Assembly: GCA_013298265.1 (NCBI GenBank)
Contig: JAAFHE010000035.1
Coordinates: forward strand, 1 to 13,035
Length of the DNA stretch: 13,035 nucleotides
Reading direction: 5' to 3'
DNA from: Lysobacterales bacterium
GTDB taxonomy: Bacteria > Pseudomonadota > Gammaproteobacteria > Xanthomonadales > Rhodanobacteraceae
Part shown: in pieces, positions 6,900 to 13,035 of the stretch
Position numbering within the stretch: the first letter of the stretch is position 1
How the letters are laid out: each line of letters opens with the position of its first letter
Made by a program: the position numbers and the translations under genes
Notes under the pieces: generated by a model
Database searches by the model: none
Seen by the model: only the letters and a program-made list of their open reading frames with translations
What the model was told of the DNA's origin: nothing

Positions 6900-8261
6900 A
6901 TGCGCCGTTACCTGCCGTTGCCATCGCTGCTGCTGGCATTGCTGCCGCTGTTCGCAGCCGCACCCGCCTTCGCCGCGACCTATCAGGTCGGGCCGGCGCG
7001 CACGTATACGACGCTCAACCAGCTATTCGCGGCGGTGAATCTCGGTGGCGGCGACATTGTCGAGGTGGACGGCAATGTCACGTATCCCGGCGGTGTCGTC
7101 GTGCCTGCGGCCGACGGCGGCAGTAGCGGCAATCCGGTCGTGATCCGCGGCATCCGCGTCAACGGCCAGCGCCCGCGTATCGACGGCAGCACCAATACGG
7201 TGGAATTCCGTCAGTCGAACTACGTCGTCTTCGAAGGCTTCGAGGTGACCGGCGGCAGTTCCCGCTGCATCCTGCAGGGCGCGCACGAAGTCACCGTGCG
7301 CGACAGCGTGATCCATGACTGCGCGGGACACGGCATCCTCGGCACGGACCAGTTCTCCGGCTCGTTCACGCTGGAATATTCCGAGGTCTACAACGCCGGT
7401 GCCGGCACCTCGCAGCATCCGCTGTACATCCAGAGCGACGAGATCGCCTGGCCCGGCTCGGTGTTCCGCATGCGCTACAACTACATCCACGACGGCAACG
7501 GCGGCAACCTGCTCAAGTGCCGGCACGAGCGTGCCGAGGTCCACTACAACTGGTTCCAGGGCGCGGCCTACCACGAGCTTGAACTCATCGGCCCGGACGA
7601 GGCGACCCAGCAGAGTGGCTGGACCCGCGACCTCGTGCGCGAGGACCAGGACGTGGTCGGCAACGTCATCGTACACAGCAATCCCGCGTTCGGCGCGGTC
7701 GTGCGCATCGGCGGCGACGGTTCCGGCGTCAGCAAGGGCCGCGCGCGCTTCGTCAACAATACCTTCCTGCTCACGTCCGGCCAGGACACCACGGTGTTTC
7801 GCATTTTCCAGGAAATGCAATCGGTAGAAATGCACAACAACGTCATCGACGTGACCGCCGGCGGCGTGCCGCGCATCATCCGCGCGGTGGACGGCGAGCT
7901 GGTCTGGACCGACGGGCGGCAGATACGCGGCAGCAACAACTGGATCGAAAGCACGTCGAGCTTTGTGCCAACGGTCGGTGAGTGGGCCGGAACCTTGACC
8001 GGCACGAATCCCGGATTCACCAACGCCGCGAGCTTCGACCTGCGCCCGGCCGCCGGCAGTCCGCTGCGCAATGCCGGCAACAATGCGCCGGCCAGCAATC
8101 CCGCCTTCGCCTTTCCCGGACCCCTGTTTCCTCCGGCCTTCCTGCCGCAGCGCGGCGTTGCGGCGGTCGGCGCAGCGCTGTCGCGCCCGACCGACGGGCT
8201 CATCGACATCGGCGCGCTGGAACTTGCGACCGACGGCATCTTCGCGAACGGGTTCCAGTGA
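6900..8261 (+). CDS. Secreted right-handed beta-helix protein (choice-of-anchor Q-like end) with IFANGFQ tail
   Basis: This 453-residue protein has a clear signal peptide (MRRYLPLPSLLLALLPLFA, cleaved near APAFA-ATYQ). The mature part reads as a parallel right-handed beta-helix of the polysaccharide lyase/pectate lyase superfamily: repeated short strands such as YVVFEGFEVTGG, HEVTVRDSVIHDC, FRMRYNYIHDGNGGN and VEMHNNVIDV, rich in N and H at the turns. SPLRNAGNN followed by DIGALE (residues 436-441) is the C-terminal wording of choice-of-anchor Q proteins. In other bacteria this element is followed by an interchangeable surface-sorting signal. Here only LATDGIFANGFQ follows. The heparinase-like protein at 9436 ends the same way. 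The likely place is outside the cell or on its surface, and the likely substrate is a glycan; enzymatic activity is unproven. The start is fixed by the signal peptide and CGGAG 8 bases upstream. Confidence 0.85.
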   Translation: MRRYLPLPSLLLALLPLFAAAPAFAATYQVGPARTYTTLNQLFAAVNLGGGDIVEVDGNVTYPGGVVVPAADGGSSGNPVVIRGIRVNGQRPRIDGSTNTVEFRQSNYVVFEGFEVTGGSSRCILQGAHEVTVRDSVIHDCAGHGILGTDQFSGSFTLEYSEVYNAGAGTSQHPLYIQSDEIAWPGSVFRMRYNYIHDGNGGNLLKCRHERAEVHYNWFQGAAYHELELIGPDEATQQSGWTRDLVREDQDVVGNVIVHSNPAFGAVVRIGGDGSGVSKGRARFVNNTFLLTSGQDTTVFRIFQEMQSVEMHNNVIDVTAGGVPRIIRAVDGELVWTDGRQIRGSNNWIESTSSFVPTVGEWAGTLTGTNPGFTNAASFDLRPAAGSPLRNAGNNAPASNPAFAFPGPLFPPAFLPQRGVAAVGAALSRPTDGLIDIGALELATDGIFANGFQ

Positions 8262-8297
8262 TTCGGTTGACGGCTGCGATGGCAAGCCCAGCCTGCG

Positions 8298-8909
8298 TCA
8301 GTCGTCAGCCTGCCCGCGCCGGCTCGGCCTCACCGGCAGCGGGGCGAGTATCCAGGCCAGTGCGATCAGCTTGTCGCGCGATGCACTGCGTGGTTTGTGC
8401 AGCAGTTCGAGCGCGCGGGTCAGCAGGCGGTTGATCTCGGCCAGGTCGCGCCGGTCGACCCAGCCTTTGCCGCGCGAGGCCCAGACTTCGCGTTCCGCGC
8501 CTTCCGTCGCCACGTCGCTGCGCTTGAGCGCGGCGGAAAAATCGCGCGTGGCGATGCGCATCATGCTCGCGCCGGCCCTGTCCACCGCCGCTGCTCCGGC
8601 ATTGCGACCGCCGCGGTAGCGCAGTTGCAGACGCGAGCCCTTGTCCGCGCGCGTGCGGTAGCGGCGGCCCTCGCCGTCGTCGGGAAGCTCCTCGAGCAGG
8701 CCGCCGCCGACGAGCAGGCGCAGGTGGTAGTACAGGCCGTCGGCGGGGCGGCCGAGCTGCGCGGCGAGCGTTGCGACCGAGGCTTCGCCACCGAGCGCTT
8801 CCAGCGTATCGACGAGTTCCTGCCGCGCCGGTGCGGCGAGCAGGGCGATCTGACGCGGCTTGTCGACCACACGGCCGGCGGCGGGGCGGGGCTTGCGGGG
8901 CTGTGCCAT
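8298..8909 (-). CDS. ArsR-like winged-helix transcriptional regulator
   Basis: This 203-residue protein has an N-terminal winged helix of the ArsR/HTH_20 kind at about residues 17-78. ALLAAPARQELVDTLEALG opens it, ASVATLAAQLGRPADGLYYH holds the recognition helix, and LRLLVGGGLLEELPDDGEGR leads into the wing. No Cys metal-binding pair is present, so it is not a metal sensor of the classic ArsR type. The C-terminal 120 residues, rich in Arg and Ala with a helical stretch AEINRLLTRALELL, match no ligand domain I recognise. It is expected to bind DNA as a dimer. A perfect palindrome at 8938-8951, 28 bases before its start codon, is a natural autoregulatory site. It stands between the two secreted proteins that share the IFANGFQ tail and is transcribed opposite to both. 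Confidence 0.8.
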   Translation of the reverse strand: MAQPRKPRPAAGRVVDKPRQIALLAAPARQELVDTLEALGGEASVATLAAQLGRPADGLYYHLRLLVGGGLLEELPDDGEGRRYRTRADKGSRLQLRYRGGRNAGAAAVDRAGASMMRIATRDFSAALKRSDVATEGAEREVWASRGKGWVDRRDLAEINRLLTRALELLHKPRSASRDKLIALAWILAPLPVRPSRRGQADD

Positions 8910-8937
8910 CGATTGGTTTTCCTTCGTTGAAATACTG

Positions 8938-8951
8938 ATTGAATATTCAAT
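8938..8951. promoter_or_regulatory. Perfect 14-bp AT-rich palindrome, candidate operator of the adjacent regulator
   Basis: ATTGAATATTCAAT is a perfect palindrome in an otherwise very GC-rich region. A further TTGAA half-site lies 12 bases to the left (8927-8931). It is 28 bases upstream of the ArsR-like regulator's ATG and 75 bases upstream of a possible signal-peptide start at 9027. Palindromes with TTGAA/TTCAA arms are the typical form of ArsR-family operators. Confidence 0.55.
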
Positions 8952-9026
8952 GGAAGGACAGTCAGCCGCGGTGTGACCGACTGCAGCCGCCAGCGGGCGC
9001 GTTGCAGGTCAAAACGGGAGAAAGCC

Positions 9027-9435
9027 ATGTTTGTACCTGCGCTATGGCTGTTGCTGGCGGCGTTGTCAAGCGTCGCGAGTGCCGCGCCCAATGCGGCCGC
9101 CCCTGCGGGTGCCGGCCAAGGTGGCCAGCGGCGGCGAAAGCCGGAACACGGCCCCGAGTCTGTCGGAGTGGGCGAGATAGAGGCCGCCGCGCTCGGCGGG
9201 CTAGTGGAAGCGCGGGAGAACCTGGCCACGGACCACCGTGTCGCGTTGCCGCCTTGGCCCTTTCCAAGGTCGCGACTGGCTGTGAGGGCAGCGAGGCAGC
9301 CCGTCTCGACGCGCCCGGGCGCGCTGCGGCAGGCCGGCGGACCGGTGGCGCGCCCGGCCTGGCGTAACGCGACGCCGGCCACCGTTGTGCAGGAAAGCGT
9401 CCGATACCCTACGCCCAACTGCCTACGGACCCGCC
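9027..9435 (+). other. Possible start of a small or decayed secreted-protein gene
   Basis: An ATG at 9027 with a well-placed GGGAG (9016-9020, 6-base spacing) opens a frame that begins like a signal peptide: MFVPALWLLLAALSSVASA, then APNAAAP. The frame then continues as Gly/Arg-rich and finally Arg/Pro-rich sequence. It stays open until 9878, overlapping the heparinase-like gene in another frame for more than 440 bases, so the full frame cannot be real. Third codon positions are less GC-biased than in neighbouring genes. Either the N-terminus is a remnant of a gene whose rest has decayed or been lost, or the resemblance is chance. The rest of the 484-base stretch between 8952 and 9435 holds nothing else I can support. 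Confidence 0.25.
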
Positions 9436-11583
9436 ATGTATTCCTACCTGTTCCGCGTTGTCATCGCGCTGCTGGCCGGCGCACCGCTGCTCGCGCACGC
9501 TGTCAGCCTGGACATTCCCGCCGGCCATCCGCGCAACTGGTACGGCAACGCCGCGCGTCTGAGCCAGGCGCGCGCGCACTTCGGCTCGACGCCGTTCACG
9601 CCGGCCGGCGAGCCGACCACGCTCGCGTTCGGCCGCGCGCTGCGCGGCCTGCTCACGAACAGCACGACCGACTGCGACCAGGCCGTGGCCTATCTGAGCA
9701 CCTGGGAGGCGCCGGCCGGCATCGGCGGTTTCCGCGATGCCACGCGCCAGCAGGGCGAGGCGCTGCTGCTGATCTACGACTGGTGCCATCAGCGCCTGTC
9801 ACCCGCGCAGATCACCACGCTGGTCGCGCGCTGGAACGGCTACATGGATCGCGACAACGGCGACGATTTCGCCAATGAAGGCTCCGAAGCGAACAACTAT
9901 TTCTGGGGCCGCGTGCGCAACAACCTGCTCTGGGGCATCGCGAGTTTTGGCCATAACCCGCGCGCGCAGGAATTCATCGACAACGCGCTGGAGACGCGGC
10001 TCGGCGTCTGGTTCCCGTCCTGGTACCAGGACTTCGGCCGCGGCGGCGTGTTTCCCGAAGGCGCGGACTACGGTTCCGTGACACTGTCGTATCCGATCGT
10101 GCCGTTCCAGAGCGCGGCGGATTTCGGCTTCGACCCGTATGCGCAAACTCCGTATTTCCGGGAAGCGCAGTACGCGCTGATCTACGGCACCACGCCCGGC
10201 CCGACCAGCATCACCGGCGTCCCCCCCGCCGGCAACGTGCTGTTCCCGTTCAACGACGACGCGACCTTCTTCGAAGGCAGTCCGATCAACGTGCGCACCT
10301 ACTACGGCGATGCCGCGCGCTATTTCGGCCAGCGCAACCCGGCCAGCGGCAACGCGCGCCACATGCGCGCCTGGCTCGCGGCGACGAACGCGGGGCGCAG
10401 CTGGATGTTCGATGCCTTGGGCGGGGCCGGCCAGCCGGCGGACTTGAACGCCTTGCCGCTGGACTATTTCGCGCCCGGCGCGGCCGTGTTCTACGCGCGC
10501 AGCGCGTTCGATGCGAACGCGAGCGCGCTGCATGTCCAGCTCGGTACGCCGGGCGGTGTGCAGCATCGCCACCGTGACGCGGGCAATTTCCAGTTCTGGC
10601 GCAAGGGCCGCTGGATCACGCGCGAAAGTGTCGGCTACTCCAAGCCGCTGCGCGGCTTCGGCGGTGTCGGGCAGATCGATACCGAGCACCACGTCGCGCA
10701 CAACGGCCTGCTGTTCCAGGGCCGCACGACCGGGCGCTGGGTCGGCAGCGGGCCGATCGTGATTCCGCCGGGCGCCGATCGTGGCGACCAGCCCGACGGA
10801 CTGCCCGAGGTCGTGCGCCTGCACCACCATCCGGAATTCGGCTACGTCGCGACGGATTTTTCGAAGGCCTACCGCAATACCGGCGGACGCCGCGTCGACT
10901 GGCCGTATGCGGACAAGGCCGTGCGCGAGTTCCTGTTCCTGCGCCGCTTCGGCGCGCTCGTGATCCTCGACCGTATGCGCGCCAGCGGTGACTCGCAGCT
11001 ACCGTTCTACTTCACGCCCAACTGGATCAGCAGCATCGAAGGCAGCGGCGCGCCGGACCCGCAGGCCGTGCATGTGAATGCGGACGCCGTGGTGCGCACG
11101 TTTCTGATGCACTTCGAGACCGCGCCGACGACCGTGGCCAATCGCGCCAGCGCGACGGTCGGCAACCAGGTTGCCGAACTCATCACGCTGCTGCCGGCCA
11201 ATCCGGTTTACCGGGTCGTCAACGAGGACGTCGCCGGCGCCGAGCTGTACGGCCAGCACCGTCTGGAACTGGATTCCAGCGGCAGCGTCGAGAGCTATTT
11301 CATCAACGTCGTGCACGGCCGCGACAGCGGCGCGACCGCGCTGGCCGCGAACCTCGTCGACAACGGCGGTAGCTGGACGCTGACCTTGAGCGATGCGCTG
11401 CAGGGCAGCGTCAGCGTGGTGCTGCTCAAAGGCATGGCCTCGAGCGGCGGCAGCGTCACCTTCGGTGCTGCCGCGCCGGTGCCGCTGCACGGTGGCGTGC
11501 AGGGCATCACGGTCACGAGCGAGGGACCCGTCTGGGCATCGCTGCAGGATGCGATCTTCGCGAACGGGTTCCAGCTGCCGTGA
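9436..11583 (+). CDS. Secreted heparinase II/III-like protein (putative polysaccharide lyase) with IFANGFQ tail
   Basis: This 715-residue protein starts with a signal peptide (MYSYLFRVVIALLAGAPLLAHA, cleaved before VSLDIPAG). The N-terminal half looks like the alpha/alpha-toroid of heparinase II/III and alginate lyase-type enzymes, with EGSEANNYFWGRVRNNLLWG (residues 148-167) and FPEGADYGS (206-214). The second half begins with the family signature, here QHRHRDAGNFQFWRKGRW from residue 376 (His377, His379, Asp381). In relatives, H-x-H-x-D-x-G contributes to the metal or active site next to the beta-sandwich. Relatives cleave uronic-acid polysaccharides by beta-elimination; the substrate is unknown. 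It ends LQDAIFANGFQLP, sharing seven residues with the end of the beta-helix protein at 8261. The ATG at 9436 is chosen for the signal peptide; the Shine-Dalgarno sequence is weak. Together with the beta-helix protein it suggests extracellular glycan use. Confidence 0.85.
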   Translation: MYSYLFRVVIALLAGAPLLAHAVSLDIPAGHPRNWYGNAARLSQARAHFGSTPFTPAGEPTTLAFGRALRGLLTNSTTDCDQAVAYLSTWEAPAGIGGFRDATRQQGEALLLIYDWCHQRLSPAQITTLVARWNGYMDRDNGDDFANEGSEANNYFWGRVRNNLLWGIASFGHNPRAQEFIDNALETRLGVWFPSWYQDFGRGGVFPEGADYGSVTLSYPIVPFQSAADFGFDPYAQTPYFREAQYALIYGTTPGPTSITGVPPAGNVLFPFNDDATFFEGSPINVRTYYGDAARYFGQRNPASGNARHMRAWLAATNAGRSWMFDALGGAGQPADLNALPLDYFAPGAAVFYARSAFDANASALHVQLGTPGGVQHRHRDAGNFQFWRKGRWITRESVGYSKPLRGFGGVGQIDTEHHVAHNGLLFQGRTTGRWVGSGPIVIPPGADRGDQPDGLPEVVRLHHHPEFGYVATDFSKAYRNTGGRRVDWPYADKAVREFLFLRRFGALVILDRMRASGDSQLPFYFTPNWISSIEGSGAPDPQAVHVNADAVVRTFLMHFETAPTTVANRASATVGNQVAELITLLPANPVYRVVNEDVAGAELYGQHRLELDSSGSVESYFINVVHGRDSGATALAANLVDNGGSWTLTLSDALQGSVSVVLLKGMASSGGSVTFGAAAPVPLHGGVQGITVTSEGPVWASLQDAIFANGFQLP

Positions 11584-11592
11584 AACGGCGCG

Positions 11593-11630
11593 CGATCACG
11601 CAGACGGCAACCTCGCCGCCGGCGTGATCG
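11593..11630. terminator. Hairpin between convergent genes, candidate bidirectional terminator
   Basis: CGATCACGC (11593-11601) and GCGTGATCG (11622-11630) are perfectly complementary over 9 bp. A small inner stem, CGGC/GCCG, lies within the 20-base loop. It sits 10 bases after the heparinase-like stop and 8 bases beyond the 3' end of the RidA gene. No T-run follows on either strand, so termination strength is uncertain. Confidence 0.5.
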
Positions 11631-11638
11631 GCCGCGGC

Positions 11639-11992
11639 TCAGGCGGTGCCGGTTGCGGCGGTCACGACGATCTCGACCTTCCATTGCGGATTGGCGAGTG
11701 CTGCCTGCACGGTCGCGCGGGCCGGCGTATGGCCGGGCACGACCCAGGATTGCCAGACCGCATTCATCGCGTCGAAGTCACCAAGATCGACGAGGAAGAT
11801 TTCGGCGCGCAGCAGGCGCGACTTGTCGCTGCCGGCGCGGGCGAGCAGCGCATCGATCGCGGCCAGCACCTGCTGTGTCTGGCCGGTGATGTCCGCGGCG
11901 GCATCGTCGGCGATCTGTCCGGCGAGATAGATCGTGCCGTTGTGGATGACCATCTCGGACATGCGTGGACCGGTGTCGAAACGCTGGATCAT
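11639..11992 (-). CDS. RidA/YjgF/Rid family protein
   Basis: This 117-residue protein is a complete Rid-family member. Family enzymes act as cytosolic trimers and hydrolyse reactive enamine/imine intermediates, such as 2-aminoacrylate, that leak from PLP enzymes. GTIYLAGQIADD (residues 19-30) and AGSDKSRLLRAEIFLVDL are typical of the family. The key Arg is present as Arg92 in TPARATVQ, and Glu107 lies in VEIVV, so imine deaminase activity is plausible. The sequence fits the shorter Rid relatives opening MIQRFDxGPRMSEMV better than canonical RidA, so no gene symbol is given. AAGGAA lies 7 bases before the ATG. It lies 79 bases downstream of the PQQ-dependent dehydrogenase on the same strand, but a strong hairpin separates them, so co-transcription is doubtful. 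Confidence 0.92.
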   Translation of the reverse strand: MIQRFDTGPRMSEMVIHNGTIYLAGQIADDAAADITGQTQQVLAAIDALLARAGSDKSRLLRAEIFLVDLGDFDAMNAVWQSWVVPGHTPARATVQAALANPQWKVEIVVTAATGTA

Positions 11993-12025
11993 GGGGATTC
12001 CTTGTGTGTGATTGCCGAGAGCTTA

Positions 12026-12050
12026 AGCCCTCCCCTTGAAGGGGAGGGCT
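12026..12050 (-). terminator. Strong GC hairpin downstream of the PQQ-dependent dehydrogenase
   Basis: AGCCCTCCCCTT (12026-12037) and AAGGGGAGGGCT (12039-12050) are perfect inverted 12-mers around one base, in practice a 10-bp stem with a TTGAA loop. On the minus strand it comes 22 bases after the dehydrogenase stop and is followed by TAAGCTCTC, so there is only a weak T-tract. Similar CCCTCCCC/GGGGAGGG hairpins are frequent between genes in Xanthomonadales, so it may also be a dispersed repeat. Confidence 0.65.
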
Positions 12051-12071
12051 GTTTACCGGCTCGTGGATCGG

Positions 12072-13035
12072 CTAGTGCGCCGGATCGATCTTCAGCACCG
12101 CGCCGGGATTCGCGTCCGTCAGCAGGTACAGGCCGCCGTCCGCGGCGACCCGCACGTCGCGCAGGCGCTGGCCGAGTTCGGCGAACAGCACTTCCTGCGT
12201 GCCCGGCTGGCCGCCGCGCAGCGGTATGCGCCGCACCTGCCGCGCGGCGAGCGCGCTGACCAGCAGGCTGTCGCGCCATTGCGGAAACGCATCGCCGCGG
12301 TACAGCGCGAAGCCGGCCGGCGCGATCGACGGTGTCCAGTGCAGCAGCGGTGGTTCCAGTCCCGGCCGTTCCGTATACGGCGAGACCAGCGCGCCGCTGT
12401 AGTCCCGCCCGTAGGTCACCAGCGGCCAGCCGTAGTTGCGGCCGGGCCGGATACGGTTGACCTCGTCGCCGCCGCGCGGACCGTGTTCATGTGCGTAGAT
12501 CGTTCCGTCGTTCGCGTCGACGAGCAGGCCCTGCACGTTGCGATGACCGAGGCTGTAAATCTCGGGCAGCGCGTCATCGCGGCCGACGAAAGGATTGTCG
12601 GCCGGCACGCTGCCGTCGCGGTTGACGCGCACGAGCTTGCCGAGGTGGCTCTTGAGGTTCTGTGCTTCCTCGCGGAACGCGAAGCCGTCACCGAGCCCGA
12701 TCACGAGGCTACCGTCGGCGAGCTGCGCCATGCGCGCGCCGTAGTGCACGCTGCCCTTCTTCAGCGGACGTGCGGAGAACACGGTCCTGACGTCGGTGAG
12801 CGCAATGCCGTCGAAACGCGCGCTGACCACGTTCGTCGCGTTCGCGTCGGGGCTGCCGGCGGCAAACGAGAGATAGATCGTGTGGTTCTGCGCGAAACCG
12901 GCGTCGGGCAGCACGTCGAACAGGCCGCCCTGGCCGTGCGCCAGCACGGCCGGTGGGCCGGTCACGGGTTCGGCGCGCAGCGCGCCGTTCTCGATCACGC
13001 GCAGGCGGCCGGGACGTTCCGTCACGAGCACGCGC
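12072..13035 (-). CDS. PQQ-dependent sugar dehydrogenase (soluble aldose type), N-terminus outside the window
   Basis: The frame is open through the right edge; about 320 residues are visible, lacking the start and signal peptide. It belongs to the soluble PQQ-dependent glucose/aldose sugar dehydrogenase beta-propeller family, which oxidises aldoses to lactones in the periplasm with pyrroloquinoline quinone and Ca2+. Visible signatures, counted from the first visible VLVTERPGRLRV, are SVHYGARM (catalytic-base His at about 96), IGLGDG (111-116), GHRNVQG (162-168) and YAHEHGPRGGDEVNRIRPG (179-197), followed by NYGWP. It ends in LKIDPAH. The initiating Met is not in view: the leftmost codons (RVLVTERPG) are internal. 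It lies upstream of the RidA-family gene on the same strand. PQQ synthesis genes are not in the window. Confidence 0.93.
   Translation of the reverse strand, partial: RVLVTERPGRLRVIENGALRAEPVTGPPAVLAHGQGGLFDVLPDAGFAQNHTIYLSFAAGSPDANATNVVSARFDGIALTDVRTVFSARPLKKGSVHYGARMAQLADGSLVIGLGDGFAFREEAQNLKSHLGKLVRVNRDGSVPADNPFVGRDDALPEIYSLGHRNVQGLLVDANDGTIYAHEHGPRGGDEVNRIRPGRNYGWPLVTYGRDYSGALVSPYTERPGLEPPLLHWTPSIAPAGFALYRGDAFPQWRDSLLVSALAARQVRRIPLRGGQPGTQEVLFAELGQRLRDVRVAADGGLYLLTDANPGAVLKIDPAH

Noticed and set aside
5855..6901. 348-codon minus-strand frame overlapping the thioesterase in another frame
   Set aside because: Arg-rich frameshifted shadow of the thioesterase; it also runs through the REP-like repeat.
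7023..8285. 420-codon minus-strand frame antisense to the beta-helix gene
   Set aside because: It mirrors the plus-strand codon bias, has no ribosome site or family resemblance, and the opposite strand encodes a clear secreted protein.
11393..12259. 288-codon plus-strand frame spanning the heparinase end, RidA and the PQQ-dependent dehydrogenase end
   Set aside because: It crosses three supported genes and two hairpins; the translation has no recognisable domain.

Overview
The window is GC-rich, densely coded bacterial DNA. It most resembles the Xanthomonadales (Lysobacterales), perhaps a Rhodanobacteraceae or Dokdonella-like member. This placement is inference. It rests on strong GC bias at third codon positions, an LpxH that matches the E. 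coli active-site numbering, a GumN/TraB-type secreted protein, a REP-like repeat of the kind common in Xanthomonadaceae, and two secreted proteins ending in the unusual tail IFANGFQ. No rRNA, tRNA, CRISPR array, transposase or phage gene was seen.

Layout. At 1-628 (minus) lies the N-terminal part of a secreted BNR/Asp-box-like protein that runs off the left edge. A gap of about 790 bases follows, holding an AT-richer patch and the first copy of a roughly 150-bp repeat. lpxH (1420-2139, plus) sits alone between this copy and a second, better preserved copy. The second copy has long inverted-repeat arms and looks like a MITE or foldback element. Its right arm supplies the stop codon of a RimJ/RimL-type acetyltransferase (2353-2910, minus). 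An LCAT-like alpha/beta hydrolase (3050-4228, plus) is divergent from that gene and convergent with a small GNAT acetyltransferase (4247-4672, minus). A TraB/GumN-family exported protein (4835-5821, plus) meets a TesB-like thioesterase (5890-6681, minus) across a REP-like repeat.

The second half looks like a small accessory island for polysaccharides. It has a secreted right-handed beta-helix protein (6900-8261, plus), an ArsR-like winged-helix regulator (8298-8909, minus) with a perfect AT-rich palindrome just upstream of it, and a secreted heparinase II/III-like protein (9436-11583, plus). The two secreted proteins are otherwise unrelated. They share the C-terminal tail IFANGF(Q), encoded by 21 identical bases. 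In the beta-helix protein the tail sits directly after a DIGALE motif, the place where choice-of-anchor proteins of other bacteria carry their sorting signal. I regard this as the most interesting signal here: a candidate undescribed C-terminal sorting or anchoring tag. The right end holds a RidA-family protein (11639-11992, minus) downstream of a partial PQQ-dependent sugar dehydrogenase (12072-13035, minus), with a strong hairpin between them.

Most genes stand alone in alternating orientations, so there is little operon structure. Functional links between neighbours are only suggested for the beta-helix, regulator and heparinase group.
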